Below the pieces are notes generated by a model. That model was not told the DNA's origin and did not search any database. It saw only the letters and a program-made list of their open reading frames with translations. A stretch of 64,000 nt of DNA from Ailanthus altissimus. Lineage: Eukaryota > Streptophyta > Magnoliopsida > Sapindales > Simaroubaceae. A program made the translations under genes and the position numbers. The stretch lies in assembly GCA_946807835.1 (NCBI GenBank), contig OX327696.1:7514501-7578500 (forward strand), given 5' to 3'. Below, in pieces: positions 37,601-51,589 of the stretch. Numbering within the stretch: the first letter of the stretch is position 1; each line of letters begins with the position of its first letter.

Positions 37601-40600
37601 CATTGAGAAGTTCCTAGTTGATCCCCAGACAGAAGGTAAATTATTTGTTCAATTACTTGGTTGCATACTTTGCCTGTCTACCTCATTTGGTCAATTGGAA
37701 GGACAACTATGTGCTCATAGGGATTGGATAGTTTTTCTTGAGGTAGCTCAAAAAAATTTAAGGCTTTATGTGAAATTTTAAATGGAATATTTGATGCTAC
37801 AATAAGAAATATTAGTTATATTTTTACAGCAAAATGTTATGATTGGATTTTGTCCTTCTGCTTTTTGAATAATTGCATTTTCATCTCTGTGCAATATATG
37901 CATTTTTTTTTTATATAGTTCAGTATTTCAATTAGAATATGTGTTTATTTTTTCAATTACTAAGTATTTATGTGGGCCTTTTTATAAAAACTAATTTATT
38001 TGTTACAAATTTATTAAGAGCTCATTTTGGGATTGAATAAATTATTCCATTCATTTTTTTCTTTTTAGAGTTTTTCATACAATTTTTTTTTTCGTAGAGT
38101 TTAAATTTGTTATTAAAAGGTTCATTGTAACAAACCGACCTTTTGCCTAAGATCAACTTTGAACACCTATGTGAGATCTGTTAACAAGAAAGATTAAATA
38201 AGATATATGATTTAGAACTTTTTCCCAAGCCTCTAATTTTCTTGGGTTGGCTCTGTTACTAAAAATATAGACTGAGGGATCGATATCTTCCTACTTGTAG
38301 TTGTGGACATTTGCCCATCTGGAACCAGAAAATTTCCTCTGAGAATTTTGTGGTATTTTATGAGGGTATTTCTGTAACTCACTTTAAAACAGAAAGGAAG
38401 AAAAGTTATAGGCTCTACCTTCTTCATTCATAACGGTTTCATGTCTAAACCACCTTGGGTTTTTAGCTTCTTTCTCCTCTGCTAATTCATCACCAAATAA
38501 AGAAAACAAAACATAAGCTAGAAGAAGAGACAGAAACTTGACAAATAAAGAAAAAGGCCTAATAACAGAATCAAATAAAGATAACAAAACAAAGAAGAAG
38601 AGAAAGAAACATAACAAAAGTACAACTTAGAAATCATAGCTTGAAAATCTCATGAAATCATAGACAAAGGGAGCCTTTTAAGTTGATCTAAAACTGAGGC
38701 CTAGAAAGAACCGAGGAAATGCTCTCCAGACCAAAGCTGTGACATCTTCAAAAGTTCATTTATTTCTTTCCATCCAAACAATGCAGAAAACTGATATTGC
38801 ACTTTCACAAAATCATTGCTTATTTATTTCCCCCAAAAGGAGAAAGAAATTCCACCAGAATATCCAAGCTGTGTTCTAGTAGCCAACTAATATCAGCTTC
38901 CAAGAACTGCGATTATTTTGTTACCATGCTCATGATCCCCATTGCATTATGTTGTAATGTAAATTATATGGGAGAGATTATGTTAAAATATGATGTAATG
39001 TGAAAGATAAATTGTTTTGGCGATATTCTGATTGTGGTGCTGTACACCTTTCAGGCATTATTCTTATAGGAGAGATTGGTGGGACAGCAGAAGAGGATGC
39101 AGCTGCCTTGATAAAGGTAATACCTGTTAAGTCATCATGATCCATGTAGAATCTGAGCAATTTTACATGCTGTGTGTATTCCATTCTTAATATCTGGCTG
39201 TAACAATATTGAGGAGGAAATGGTTAAATTGCTCTGGTTAACTTTTGAATTGCAATAATACTTATGAATATTAATAGAGGCTTCATACACATCTGTTTGA
39301 TCTCAAGTTTTGTCATTTATAGCTATGATTCCTTGAGTCGATATTGAAATACTTTCCTGGCACTGGTTTCTATTAATTTCGAATTGTCAATGATTAAATT
39401 GTCATTTTTCAGCCAACGTAAATATATCAAAACGTGCTTAAAGATATTAGGCGCATGCCCCATTGCATTGAAGGAAATATTTGATTGATGGCCTGTGACT
39501 TTGGAAGTAAAAGACATTATTCCTTCATAACTTATGCCTTACAGATCTTCCACAATTATTTTATCCACACTTGAAATCCTTTTATCATTCTGTATATGGT
39601 TACTGTTAACTGATTCTTGACAAATCAAACAGGAAAGTGGGACTGAGAAGCCTGTTGTTGCTTTTATTGCTGGACTAACTGCTCCCCCTGGCCGTCGTAT
39701 GGGTCATGCTGGAGGTATTGTATTTTGTGTAAACTTTTATAACATGTTTAATTTTGAATAGTTGACACCCCTGTTATTTAACAATTGAAGTTTCATTTAC
39801 TAGCTGAAGGCACTTTGTTTGTCATTTACATTAATGTTTAATTTTGTTTTTTTGTCATTCTCAGTATTGTTTAATTTTTTCCCTCCAAGGCAAATGACCT
39901 TTGAAAAAGAAGTAAAAAAATATATGAGATATCTATAATAAGACTTTTGAGGATTTTCATGATTAAGAATTGGAGTCGGAGTGCTTTTCAGACCTGCTTT
40001 ACAGGATAAAGTTAACAAATTGGGGTATTTGGAGTGCATTGGAATTGTTTAGTATGGCTTTCAGTTTCACCCAAGTTGATGTAGATTTATTGGGAAAAAA
40101 GGAATATTCACGTGTGAAGGAGTCAAAGTTCTATCAGTTCTGTGCCTGAAATTTGCATGTGCCTGTGAAATTATTTCTGTCTGTCTTCGGTTGTGGGTCC
40201 TGTGGCATTTTTCCCTACTTTCTAAACTTTCGTATTACCTGAATAATCTTAATAATTTTCACTCACATGCAAGATGAGATTTCTTAAGGTTGAACCTCTG
40301 CTTCAGCTAAAAGAGCTTGCATTGCCTCTTCTAAGAATTCTAGAGTTAGCAACCTCTGCAGTTTTTCATAAGACACTCTGCACTTGCTCCCAAAATTAGA
40401 ATTTCAAGATCCAAATATGTTCTTTTAAGGCAAGCTGATAGTGTTAACCTTTCAGTATTTGTCTCCCCCATTCTAACTCTAATACAAATTTCTCTGATTT
40501 GAACCCTTATACTTCAAATGTCCAGTTCCTTATTTTTATTGGTCCAAGGCTCCAAACTATGGAGACAACTTGATCAGCTAATTTGTATTATTAGTTATAA

Positions 40601-41332
40601 AAGCTTTTCTGGTTGTTGCATTGATTTTGAAAAAGTTTGAGAAGTCACATGGCCAAGGTCTTCATATTGCTTATCCTGAAAGTTGTTTATGTGTCAGAAA
40701 ACTATGAAATGCTATGCTAGTTGAAGGGATCATTATTGCACCTTAGGAATTATTTGGGGTGGTTTTGAGGAACAGGAGGGAACCATTACTAGTGTGGTTG
40801 CTTGAGCTCAGTCTGTCTTAATGTCTAGTGAAATGCTTGATTGATGCTTTTCTCATAAATAACTTGAGATCCTATTTTACCCTCAAGAACAGAAGGCTTG
40901 AATCTTGATGCTGTGGAACGTTTGGTAATAATTTATAACCCTAGCGATGTGTTCTCTATCAGTTTCAGACACCGTGAAAATTGCATCTCATAACAATTGC
41001 TTGTTCACATCATTGAGCTTCTAATGTGATCATTAATTAATAAAATTTTCATTTGTAAGCAGAATTATGTTATTCTGGAAAAAGAATTAGTAGAATCTAT
41101 TATAATGCTTATTCTATTTTTCAGCTTTCCCCCTTCTTTTGAGAAAAATAACTGGATTTTCACTTTTCTTTTTGTTGTGATTTCTGCACATGCAGCTATT
41201 GTGTCAGGCGGGAAGGGCACGGCGCAAGACAAAATTAAGACCCTCAGGGAAGCTGGGGTGACAGTGGTTGAGTCTCCTGCAAAAATTGGTACAGCCATGC
41301 TTGAAGTTTTCAAGGAAAGGGGCCTGGCATAG
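34662..41332 (+). CDS. Succinyl-CoA ligase [ADP-forming] alpha subunit, mitochondrial
   Basis: TCA-cycle enzyme of the mitochondrial matrix: with the beta subunit it interconverts succinyl-CoA + ADP + Pi and succinate + CoA + ATP. Exons: 34662-34886, 34984-35193, 35418-35588, 37512-37635, 39055-39116, 39633-39714 and 41196-41332. They join to 1011 nt, 336 aa plus TAG, all GT-AG and in phase. The first 40 or so residues are Ser/Arg/Ala-rich, like a mitochondrial presequence. CoA-binding motifs: [20 protein letters not shown] and GGVTPKKGG. Then [41 protein letters not shown] and [12 protein letters not shown]. The phosphohistidine is His289 in [17 protein letters not shown]. Length and motifs are normal; the gene looks functional. 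Confidence 0.96.
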
Positions 41333-42119
41333 TTTTGGAAACTGATATCCGTGTTGAAGTTCTATACCTTTTTGCAAAATATCGTAAAACATGGTGATTC
41401 GATGCATTTATTTTAAAATTGATTTTGATTGTGGTAGAGTTCTTGGGAATTCAAAGCTTTCCCATCATTCAGCACCCAACGGAGATTGATCGTACGATCA
41501 ATAAGGCTTTTTTCATGCAAGTCTTTTTGTCTGTTTCTTGTTCTTTCAGTATCCTGCAAAATTGAATGCCTTTTTCTATACATCGAGTTTAGAAAGTTGA
41601 TGAGCATTGAGCAGCTAGGGTAAATCTGTGCAATTAGCCAGGTTGCAATTGTTCTGTAACATGGCTTCTTCTTCATTAAAGTGATTTGTGTTAGCACTCC
41701 ATTTGCTGCATTCCATTGTTTGATTGTTTAGCATTGAGCAGCCATGATCAAATAGAATCTATCCCGTATGATAATTGATACCCAGATGCCAAATTGTTAC
41801 TTGTTTACTGAAATTTGAATCACTAAAGAATTGTAACTATATAAATGTAAAAGATATGCTATCAAAACATTTTATTAGCACTACCTTATAAATAAAATGT
41901 ATTATCCAGTAAGGTTGGTGTTTAAACTGTGAAGGTAAAACTTGTCTCTAGCATTGTCGCGATTAGAACCTGAAAGGAAAATTAATTCTAAATTAAGAAT
42001 TTGATTTTGAATGAAAAGATATTTAGATGTTTTGGACCTTTTTTTAAAACTGATATTACATGAGACATCAATTTATCAGTAGGAATACATTACTTATGCA
42101 CATTTGGATGTACACCTTC
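41333..42119. other. 3' flank of succinyl-CoA ligase gene
   Basis: 3' UTR followed by AT-rich intergenic sequence. No further gene is supported. Confidence 0.5.
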
Positions 42120-42340
42120 ATCAACATACAAAAAGAATACTTTAAACAGTGGGATGGAACTCCCCAGAAGAGAAGGGAATCAACCAGAGAAAAAAAAAAA
42201 TACTTCACACAAATGGATGTGGGGGCACACACCTTCATCAAATGAGAGAAAATAATACTCTACACGAAGGGATGGAAGTCCCTACTAGGAAAGGGAATCA
42301 ACGGGAGAAAATAATACTCTATATAGAGGAATAGAAGCCC
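42120..42340. repeat. Three imperfect tandem repeats
   Basis: Repeating units share accttcatcaa, gggatggaa-ctcc and agggaatcaac-gagaaaa, followed by aatactct or tacttcac. Unit lengths are unequal. No protein homology was seen; the short frames through it are low-information. Confidence 0.6.
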
Positions 42341-42890
42341 CCATAAACAGAAGACATATTTACACTACTCTTAACATTTATAAGAGTTAAAGCCTCTAAC
42401 AAAGACCAGAGGCGGATGGACTTCACCGTTCAAACTACCAACTGAGTGTGACGTCTTGAACTTTGAAACTATTGAAAAGGGTTATATATACAAATGTTTT
42501 GCAACCAAAATTTATGATTTAGAACATAAATAATAAGTTTTAAGAATATAAAAATCTAGTACTGATTACGATCAATTTTTGTAAGTGATTTGGTATTAAG
42601 AGTCTATTTAGTATAAATGTGTTGTAGTTTTAAAGTCCTAATTATTGTAGAATGAGAAAAAAATTATATCTTTTGTGCTTCCAAAACACCATTAAAATAC
42701 TTCTGTAGTAAATGAACACAAAGTATAAATATATAGGGGTTGGTATTCAACCCCATTTTGATATTTTCATATTTGCATTAATATTAATATTAATACTATC
42801 AAAAACAGCAATTTAATTTATTCCTACTTTTAAAGTTTTAATTGTTTTAAGGTGAGTAGGAAGGTGATCTCTTAAGAAGGCTAGAGAAAA

Positions 42891-43447
42891 TTGGATATGG
42901 TTCAATTCCACAGAAAACGTGAGATTAAAGAGATTCAAACACATGATTATAATGCAGTGGCAAGCTTGCCAAACCCATCCGTGGGCCTTTCCTTTAGGTT
43001 AACAAAGATTGAGAAAAGTAGAATACACTTGTCTAGTGGTGAGAATGCTTTGTTGGGGAACAATAGTGACCCGTTTTTTAAAGTAAAGCTTTGTAATGAT
43101 TACGAATTCAGTTCTCATTTATGGGAAGAATAAGGGAGTGAACAAGGTGACAAACAAAAACTCTACATCAACTCAGACTAAGACCAATCTTAAGATAAAC
43201 AAAGGGCTGATGAATGTATCAAATAAGAAGCAAAGCAAGGGGATATCCAAGTTAGCCAAAGCTATGGCATATTGGAAACCTTTTAAATGGAAGAGTGACA
43301 ATTCTGTGTTTTTTGAGCTCATTGAGAACGAGTGTCATGGTGGTAAAAGGAGACAACGTTTTATAGAGGAACAGGGCGAGAGTGTAATGGTATTAGAGAA
43401 TGGTGCATCTTCTGATCATCTTTTATCAGCGGTTGTTGCAAGGGTAC
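42891..43447 (+). pseudogene. LINE ORF1 C-terminal remnant
   Basis: Two overlapping frames (42891-43133 and about 43096-43447) give Lys/Asn-rich, basic sequence leading into the LTR insertion. After removing solo LTR #2, this DNA continues into the LINE ORF2 start at 45670. ORF1 identity is inferred mainly from that position; no zinc knuckle was found. The true 5' end of the LINE is not visible. Confidence 0.55.
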
Positions 43448-45648
43448 TGTTGGGTTATGGGTTGTACATTAAAATTAACTTAGGGTGCTTGCATGTGGGT
43501 TGTGTTCATCATACAAACAATATACATATCTCATACATACATGTGCACAGCGGAAGATTAAATATAATGAACACATAAAATAACATTTGATTAAATTGAA
43601 AAATTCGAAATTGAAAAATATCACCAATGAAGCCTTTGGATTAATTTTCTTTGAAGTCCACCATGAAATAAATCTTTGATCAATCCTAGCAATCAACAAG
43701 GGTGGGTTTGATTGTCTAGAATGGCAGCATCTTAATCCAGCATATATGTTTAACTCTTAAACATGATTCAAAGTTAAACTATTTAACTTAATTAAATTTA
43801 TTTTTCCTTTTATTCAACTCTTGAATAAATAAACAAATCTTGTTTTTAGTTATTACATTTAGTAACCATATATCTAATTTGTTTTGTTGTTCTAACACTT
43901 AAAACACAAAACAAACAATTTCAATTTCTCAAATTGAATTGGCTCCCAAAATGCAAAACCTAAAAACTAAAACAATTTTAAAAATTAATGATTTTCAATT
44001 TCATTTCACTTTATATACTAATGCATAAATTCCAAACTAATTTGAATTTCATTTGCATTTCATTTAGCTTAACCTAACCTTAGGTAACATTTAACCATAG
44101 TTAGATTATTTTAACTTAACCTTTAAGTTAATAAATATTTAATTAATTTAACCATAGTTGACTAACTTAACCATGGTTAGGTTAACCTTTACTTAACCAT
44201 TAAGTAAAGTTAACTAACTTAACCTTATGGTTAACCTTTAACCTTAGTTAAGTTAAATCATTTATTTAACAATTAAACAAATAAATATTTATTTTAATTA
44301 TTTAACAATTAAATAATCATAAAGTGAAATTACTTTTATATCCTTACTAGGTTACCAAGTTAACCTAAAGTGGGTCTCACCATTTAACCATATACTTTAG
44401 TTAACGTAACCTTAGTAATTGCTGAATTATACTGTATTGAACAATTCAATACGGTACACTGCCCAAGTGCTCAAAGAGTACATTTCATATTGGGACTCTC
44501 TAGGTCCACACCCGATTTGTCAAATGAAACTATTTCATTAATCCGTAATCGATGCCCCACGCACACGTTACGAATATTACAAATCAACGTGTCAGACCAT
44601 ACAAGTTGAGGTCATAACGTATACGTATAATCCTTCCATCATTTATATCCTGGATGTGCGGGGATATAGATCAACACCATCAAATCCCCATTTGCTCATC
44701 CAATAATCTTATCTCCAAATTCGTATCTCGATAAACAATATACGCAAACACTTTTGCTATATTGTTTAACCCTGTGGGAAACTCTTTTCCCTGGTTTATG
44801 CTTGTGGCCACAAGACTTTATGAAATACAATCTCGGAGCATCGGATATACAACTTACCTACGTAAGCTGATGGATCCCTTATTTACGCACACCGGACTCT
44901 ATGAGCATCGAACTATATCCAGCGACACATAGCGGTCAGACCATGAAAGGTCTCTGACATATGTGGAACCAAAGCATGATGGATCACTCACAAGACCACC
45001 GTGACACTCAGGTCAAAGGACCACGATTACTACTCAACTCGAGAGGACCTTCCTTTGACGGTTTCATAGGATATCTATTGGGGTCCTCATAAGTCTGTTT
45101 AGTATCCAGTCCTGACTGGATACCCGCATGTCTATACAAGCTCTAAGCTCATGGTCAGCTAAGAACAACCATCTGAACTAGTCAAATATAGACATACACT
45201 AATCTATATATTGTGAATTCACCGATAGACCCGCATTGATGATCATAGATCAGGAACATTATATTTGAGACATACTTACATAATGATATTTCTTAGCTCC
45301 TATTGCAACTCTTTGCAACTATATCATTACAAGTATACTCTCAGGTCTTTGTCCCATTATAGATAAAGTTCTAACTCTTTAGACATCGCTGACTCTTATA
45401 AACTGATAACTATTAACAGTGCTAACTATTAGCATTTATAACTCTCAGCTTTGATAACTATTAGTTCTGATCTAAACTCCTTTAAATCAGATCTGAACTC
45501 TTTCAGATCAAACAATGTCTGTAATGTTACAAGCATTCTACCATATTAATATGATATTAACAATCTTTATTCGAAATGTTTATTGTATAAATATTAACAA
45601 TTAATATTCATACAATATTGGAATGGCACGTGAGCACCAGCTCCAACA
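43448..45648 (-). mobile_element. Solo LTR #2 (2.20 kb) inside the LINE
   Basis: On the + strand it runs from TGTTGGGTTATG to CAGCTCCAACA, with perfect 5-bp duplications GGTAC at 43443-43447 and 45649-45653. Its reverse complement is colinear with solo LTRs #1 and #3 (shared blocks such as the cctagagagtcccaatatg type near 44500 and the gaccatacaagttgagg region near 44600). No internal genes. Confidence 0.92.
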
Positions 45649-47635
45649 GGTACAAGGCTGCTAGACACAATGAAAATCTTATGTTGGAATATGCGGAGAA
45701 TAGGCAACCCCCGTACATTCTAAATCTTGGATTGTAGGGTCCATGAATGTAACCCGAGCTTGGTGTAATTAAGTGAGACTTTAGCAGATTCCCAAGTAAT
45801 AAAGAGAATAAGAGTTCAACTATCTTTCAATGGTAAACTTATTGTGGAGAAATGAGGTCGTAGTAGGGGTTTAGCACTTTTGTGATCTAATGATATTGGG
45901 GTAAGATTACTTTCTTACTTAAGATTCCATGTTGATGTACATATTAAGTCCCATCAAAGGAAGCTTTGGAGATTCACCGATATTTATAGTCACCTCGATT
46001 CTTCCCAGAGAGTCCATTTGTGGGAACTATCAAGGCGTGTCGCTACTTTGTCGACCTTGCCTTGGCTCTATAGTGGTGACTTTAATGAGATCTTAAGATG
46101 AGAGTGAGAATGAAGGATAGGCTTTAAGGCCTCAATATCTTATGGAGAATTTTCATAAGGCTTTGGATGATTATGGCCTGGTGGCAATTAAGGGGATGAG
46201 ACCAATGTTCACTTAATGTAATGGTCATTAGAGAGATGATTTATTTAAGAGACTCTAGACAGGGCAGTTTGTTCTTTGATATGGTCTGAGTTGTTTTCTT
46301 CCTCTAAGGTACAACACTTGAATTTTTTGCGGTCAAATCATAGACCTATTCTAATCAAAGTTTTGGATTTAAACGGAGATGTTAGTAGAGGACTTAGGAA
46401 GAATAATTATAGTCGGTTTTATTTTGAGAAAACGTAGGTAAATAAAGATGAGTGTAGGAAAATTGTGGCAAATAGGTGATTTTGCCCAAGAGGAGAGATG
46501 CAAGATGTTATGGCTAATCTAAACCGGATTGGTGCAAATCTTAAGGTATGGCATAAATAAAATTTTCAGCACTTAAATTTGGAGATTAAGAGGTGGTGCA
46601 AAAAATTATCAAAACTCAATCAAGCGGTAAACTCAAAATCATGAAAAAGGATTGGAAATACGAAAAAGGCCTTAGATGTTCTACTTTATAAGCATTATGC
46701 TTATTGGAGACAGTGTGCACGTGTTTCATGGTGTAAAAGTGGTGATAAAAACTCAAAATACTTCCACCGAAAAGCTTCAGGTTTTTGAAAGCATAATAGA
46801 ATCAAAGGAATCCTTGATGTTAATAATGCGTGGAAGGTTGATGAGAGTGGCATAGAACAGGTCTTTGTGGATTATTTCTAGTATATCTTTTCTTCTTCTA
46901 CCTTTTTAATGCAGGATATGCAGATTGTGGTGGACAATATTTCCTCTCATCTATCTGAGGCCAACAATTCACAGCTTAAGATTCCTTTTTTCTAAGGAGG
47001 AGATTTAGAATGCCTTATTTCAGATGTATCCAACAAAATCCCCAAGTAAAGACGGTATGATTGCTCTTTTTTATTATAAATTTTGGGATATAATTGGAGA
47101 GGATATTTTTAATTGTTGTTTGGAGTTTCTTAATAATAGATGCGATATCTCTTATACTAATGAGACTCTTATTATCTTAATTCCTAAATGTGACTCGTCA
47201 AGGATACTAGGGGACTGTAGACCGATAAGTCTTTGTAATGTTTTCTACAAAATTATTTCTAAAACCTTGGCTAATAGACTGCGATGAGTCTTAGGCGACC
47301 TTGTTTCAAAATTTCAGAGCGTCGTTATCACTGACAGATTAATCACTGATAATGCAATTATTAGGTTTGAATGTCTAAATTATGTCAAAAATTAGATAAG
47401 GGCTAAGAAGGGTTATATGGTGATGAAACTAGGTATGCATGGTGGAATAACATTTTCTAGAGTTGATTCTTAAACGGTTTGGCTTCTTAGATAATTGGTG
47501 TAGGTTATTGATGAGGTGTGTATCACCGGTCTCTTATTATGTGTTGATCAATAATGTTTTGAAAGGTACGGTTAAACCCTAAAGGGGACTTCGTCAATGA
47601 GACCCTCATTCTCCATATATTTTCATCATATGTGC
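45649..47635 (+). pseudogene. LINE ORF2: endonuclease and reverse transcriptase, 5' part
   Basis: Starts at ATG 45670 with MKILCWNM-RRIGNPRT, the standard opening of plant LINE ORF2. The endonuclease motif SGDFNEIL is intact near 46075. The later SDHRP motif reads SNHRP (about 46330), so one catalytic residue is changed. The RT part (47024-47287) has PTKSPSKDGM, CRPISLCNVFYKIISKTLANR, then RGLRQ and DP near 47590. Many stops and shifts interrupt it. It breaks at 47635 by the Athila-like insertion and resumes at 62041. Confidence 0.9.
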
Positions 47636-49435
47636 TTATGAAAACTTGAAATTACATATTTAAAAAGGGTTTTACATCATTATTTTGTATTATTAGTGTT
47701 ATTAATCTCTTTAACTTAAGTACATTTACAATATTGTACCTATTTAAGCTTTTAACTATTTTGTGATAGATTTGGTAAAATGGGTTTAACTTTCTATTTC
47801 GAAATCCAATTGTAGTTGATTTTTAATTATGTGAAGATCTAACTCAATGGGCTAAATATTGTATTTCATAAGAAATTTGAAATTCGAGCGTTTAGAGGGT
47901 GAAAAATGGCCTAGAACAGAACTGATCTACAATACAGGCCTAATCCAAACAGTTATTAGTATTTAGCCCATAACTAGAGAAATGCATATCTAATACATAT
48001 AAGATAACTCAATTTGAAAAGATAAGAGACTTATCTACAACTTTTATTTTTTGAGTGGAAGTTAATTCGGACCACATCAATTCCAAATTGGACAATCAAA
48101 TGGGTGCATTAATGATAATCAATTAGATTTGGTAGATTCGGTAAAATGGGTATAAATTTTTACTTAGAAATTCAATTGGAGTTGATTCTTAATTATGTAA
48201 AGATCTGACTCAATGGGCTAAATATTGTATTTCACAAGAAATTTGGAGTTCGAGCATTTAGAGGGTGAAAAATAGCTTAGAATAGAACTGATTTGCAATA
48301 CAGGCCTAATCTGAACAGTTATCAGTATTTGGCTCATAACTAGAGAAATGCGTATCTAATACAAATGAGATAACTCAATTTGAAAAGATAAGAGACTTAT
48401 CTACAACTTTTATTTTTTGAGTGGAAGTTAATTCGGATCACATCAATTTCAAATTAGACAATCAAATGGGTGCATTAATGATAATCAATGTAAATTAGTT
48501 GCCACCTTTTTTTCCTTTTATCATCTAAGTGGTTCCCTCTTCATTTGTTTTGATTTTATCTATATTTTTCTATAAATAGGTGGCCTGTTTATGCTCAAAG
48601 CATATAATTAGAAAGTTATATTTTAATTCAAAATACATGTATTTTAGACCATCTCTTTATAGTATTATTTCTTTTATTTACTATTTTAAAGTTTATATTA
48701 TCTCTTTTTCCATCTTTTTCCTTTAATTTTATTATGTCTAAGTATTTTTATTTTGCTAAGATGAAAGGGTGAAACTCTTGGTAAGGTAGTAAGATATACT
48801 TCAACTCTTATTCTAAAATTTAATGTTATATTCTTAAGTTAAATAAATTTATATATGATGTATTTATTTTGTTTTGCAATATTGATGCTTTTTTTTGTAA
48901 AATGATGTATCTTGATTTATTATAGAAAATCTTTATAGTTAGCACAATGAATTTTTGAAACAATTTACAAGATTTGACATAGATACGTTTTTTTGTAAAG
49001 TGAGAATCATGATTTATTGTAGACAAATAAAAAGATTAGCATAATAAATACTTAAACCCATTTACAAGATTTGGTATATAATAATTAAAATAAATAAATA
49101 TAAGTTAATATATAAATAATGATGAACCTTAATTGTTATATCTTTTGATTGGAACATCATTTGTGTGTGGATTCCAATTGAGTTATAAAAAAAGTTAAAT
49201 ATATATTCTTATTTTATATGCGTATAGTAGATCCCCCTAACCTTAGCATTTATTTTAATTGGTTATTTGAATTATTATTTGCAAATATCTTATATTGTTT
49301 TATTTGTTTTTAGAGTATTTATAGTTTGTAAATATTAATTCTACTTCCTTGTGGATCAACTTCGTTCTCACTTGATTAATTATTAGTTTGACAATCCTGC
49401 ACTTGGGCATAAACTCCTATATTCCGTACGTGTCA
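47636..49435 (+). repeat. Athila-like 5' LTR (with internal duplication)
   Basis: 1800 bp, colinear with 60607-62035 except for an extra 366-bp unit (47771-48136 repeated at 48137-48502). It ends gtgtca just before the PBS. Confidence 0.9.
47771..48502. repeat. 366-bp tandem duplication in the 5' LTR
   Basis: tttggtaaaatggg at 47771 recurs as ttcggtaaaatggg at 48137, and both copies run through to atgggtgcattaatgataat. The 3' LTR has only one copy, which explains the 371-bp difference in LTR length. Confidence 0.9.
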
Positions 49436-49441
49436 AGTTTT

Positions 49442-49459
49442 TGGCGTCATTGCTGGAGA
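49442..49459 (+). promoter_or_regulatory. Athila-like primer-binding site
   Basis: tggcgtcattgctggaga, a slightly decayed form of the tRNA-complementary site typical of Athila/Tat elements, six bases after the LTR end. Confidence 0.8.
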
Positions 49460-49664
49460 AGTGAAATTAACTAATTTTTTTGTTTTATTTTCATAAAAGG
49501 CTAAGCCTTATACTCTTTGTTTACTAACTTTTTATTATCATAATCTAACAATCATTGATCTAACTTCTAACTATTTCTCTAATTTTTATTTTATTGTTAG
49601 CATTGCCTATTTTATTTGCCTTTATTTAATATAATATATATTTTTCTCTTATTTGTAATATTTA

Positions 49665-50493
49665 TTGTTATTGTATTTTGTTTTATTTCTTTGTATGAGT
49701 GGTTGGTTTCAAGATGCTAATTCTCATCATTTAATAAAAGGTAATTTCAAGACTTTCTTTGATAATTTGTTGGATTCCTATTCATCTTTTCATTCTTCAC
49801 TAATTAACACTATGACTGATAATCCAATTGAGAGACTCATACACCCAAGAGATAATCAGTCTCAACATAATGACTATAACCGACCTAGGACACTTAAAGA
49901 CTATATGAACCCCACATGAATTGGTGCACTATCTTGCTTAGTTTTTTCTCTAGATACAACACATTTTAATTTTAAATCGGACATTATTCAGCTTTTACCT
50001 ACTTTTTATGGCTTATATGCAGAGAACTGTACCTAAATCTAAGATAATTTGAAGATGTGTGTAACACGTATAATGACATAAATTGTAGTATGAATATAAT
50101 TCGACTTAAACTTTTTTCTTTTTCTTGAAAAGATAAAGCTAAAATATGGCTTCAAAACCTTAGGCTAATATTCATTTCTTCATGGGATGAGATTTAATAA
50201 CAATTTTGAAAAAAAAAATTCCTCCCTATAAAACAAATTCTTTCAAAAGACAAATTACCACTTTTGCCCAAAAATCACAAGAGACCCTTTACCAATATTG
50301 GGAAAGGTATAAAGAATTACTTAATACCTGTCCCCATCATAGCTTTAAAACTTGGAGATTAGTCTTAAATTATTATGAGGGCTTAACACCCCAAGTTAGA
50401 AAAATTGTAGAAATAATGTGTAATGGAATATTTGAGGATAAAGACCCAAAAGATGTAATGAATTACCTAGACTTACTAGCAGAAAATGCTTAA
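49665..50493 (+). pseudogene. Athila-like gag remnants
   Basis: The first piece (49665-49919) contains RPRTLKDYMNP, like the Athila gag start. The second (50206-50493) has ETLYQYWERYKELLNTCPHH and LVLNYYEGLTP, the retrotransposon gag core. A broken frame separates them. Confidence 0.85.
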
Positions 50494-51589
50494 AATTGGG
50501 ACACTACTAGTACTTGTGAGGCACCTAGCAAAACTCAGACCACAAATTAGCATCCATAATTAAAAAAAGTAAAAACCTTAGAAATAAAAAAGAGTGATCA
50601 ATTAAAATATGTCTAAAAAATTCTATCGTATATGTGATAGACAATTAAAATATGTTCAAGAAATTGTCTGTCATATATATAACAAACAATTGAAATATGT
50701 CCATGATCACTCTATCAATGATTGTCCAACTTTGCTTACATTTAAGAATGTCTCCATGAACAAGATAATGTTTTAAACACGTTCAAGCAGTCAAACTATA
50801 ATTCATATTCACAAAACTACAATCCTAGTTTGAGAAATTATCAAATTTTAGTTGAAGGAACGACACTCAAGCATCAATTTAACAACTATCTTTTCAATTA
50901 CATCAAAATTTTTAAAACCCTTAAAGTTATGCATTATATATCCCACCTCCTAGGAAAAATCTTGAAGAAATTTTACATGCATTCATTGAAAAGTAAGAGT
51001 CTATTAATTCTCAAAATACTCAAACATTTGTCGATTTGAAAGATATTCTTACTAAATTACATTCGTACTAAACATTCATAAGAAATAAAAAATTTCTTCT
51101 CAACCACGACCAAACCCTAAAGGGCAACATAACTCAAATGCATGTAATTCAGAAAGCCAACACATGGATAAAGTTAAAGCAATTATCACTTGGTAAGGTT
51201 ATTGAAAAACACATTTCTAAACCTTATGAGAATGATGAATCGATCTCTAAGGGTAAGGAAAGAGTTAAACCTATACCTAGTGAAGAAAATACCAAACCCT
51301 CACTTGTATCCCCATTTCCTTATGCATTACATAATGCTAGGAAGTTGAATCACAATTCTAAAAATTTTGAAATCTTCAAAAATGTAAAAGTTTAAATTTC
51401 CTTTATTAGATGCTATTAAACAGGTTCCCTCTTACGCAAAATTTTAAAAGATTTATGCACAGTAAAAAGAAAGTTAAATGTGAGAAATAAAGTGTTTTTA
51501 GCTGAACAAGTAAGTGTCATTGTTCAGAACAATAATGCTTTGAAATACAAAGACCCTGGTTGTCCTACAATTTCATGCATTATTAAAAG

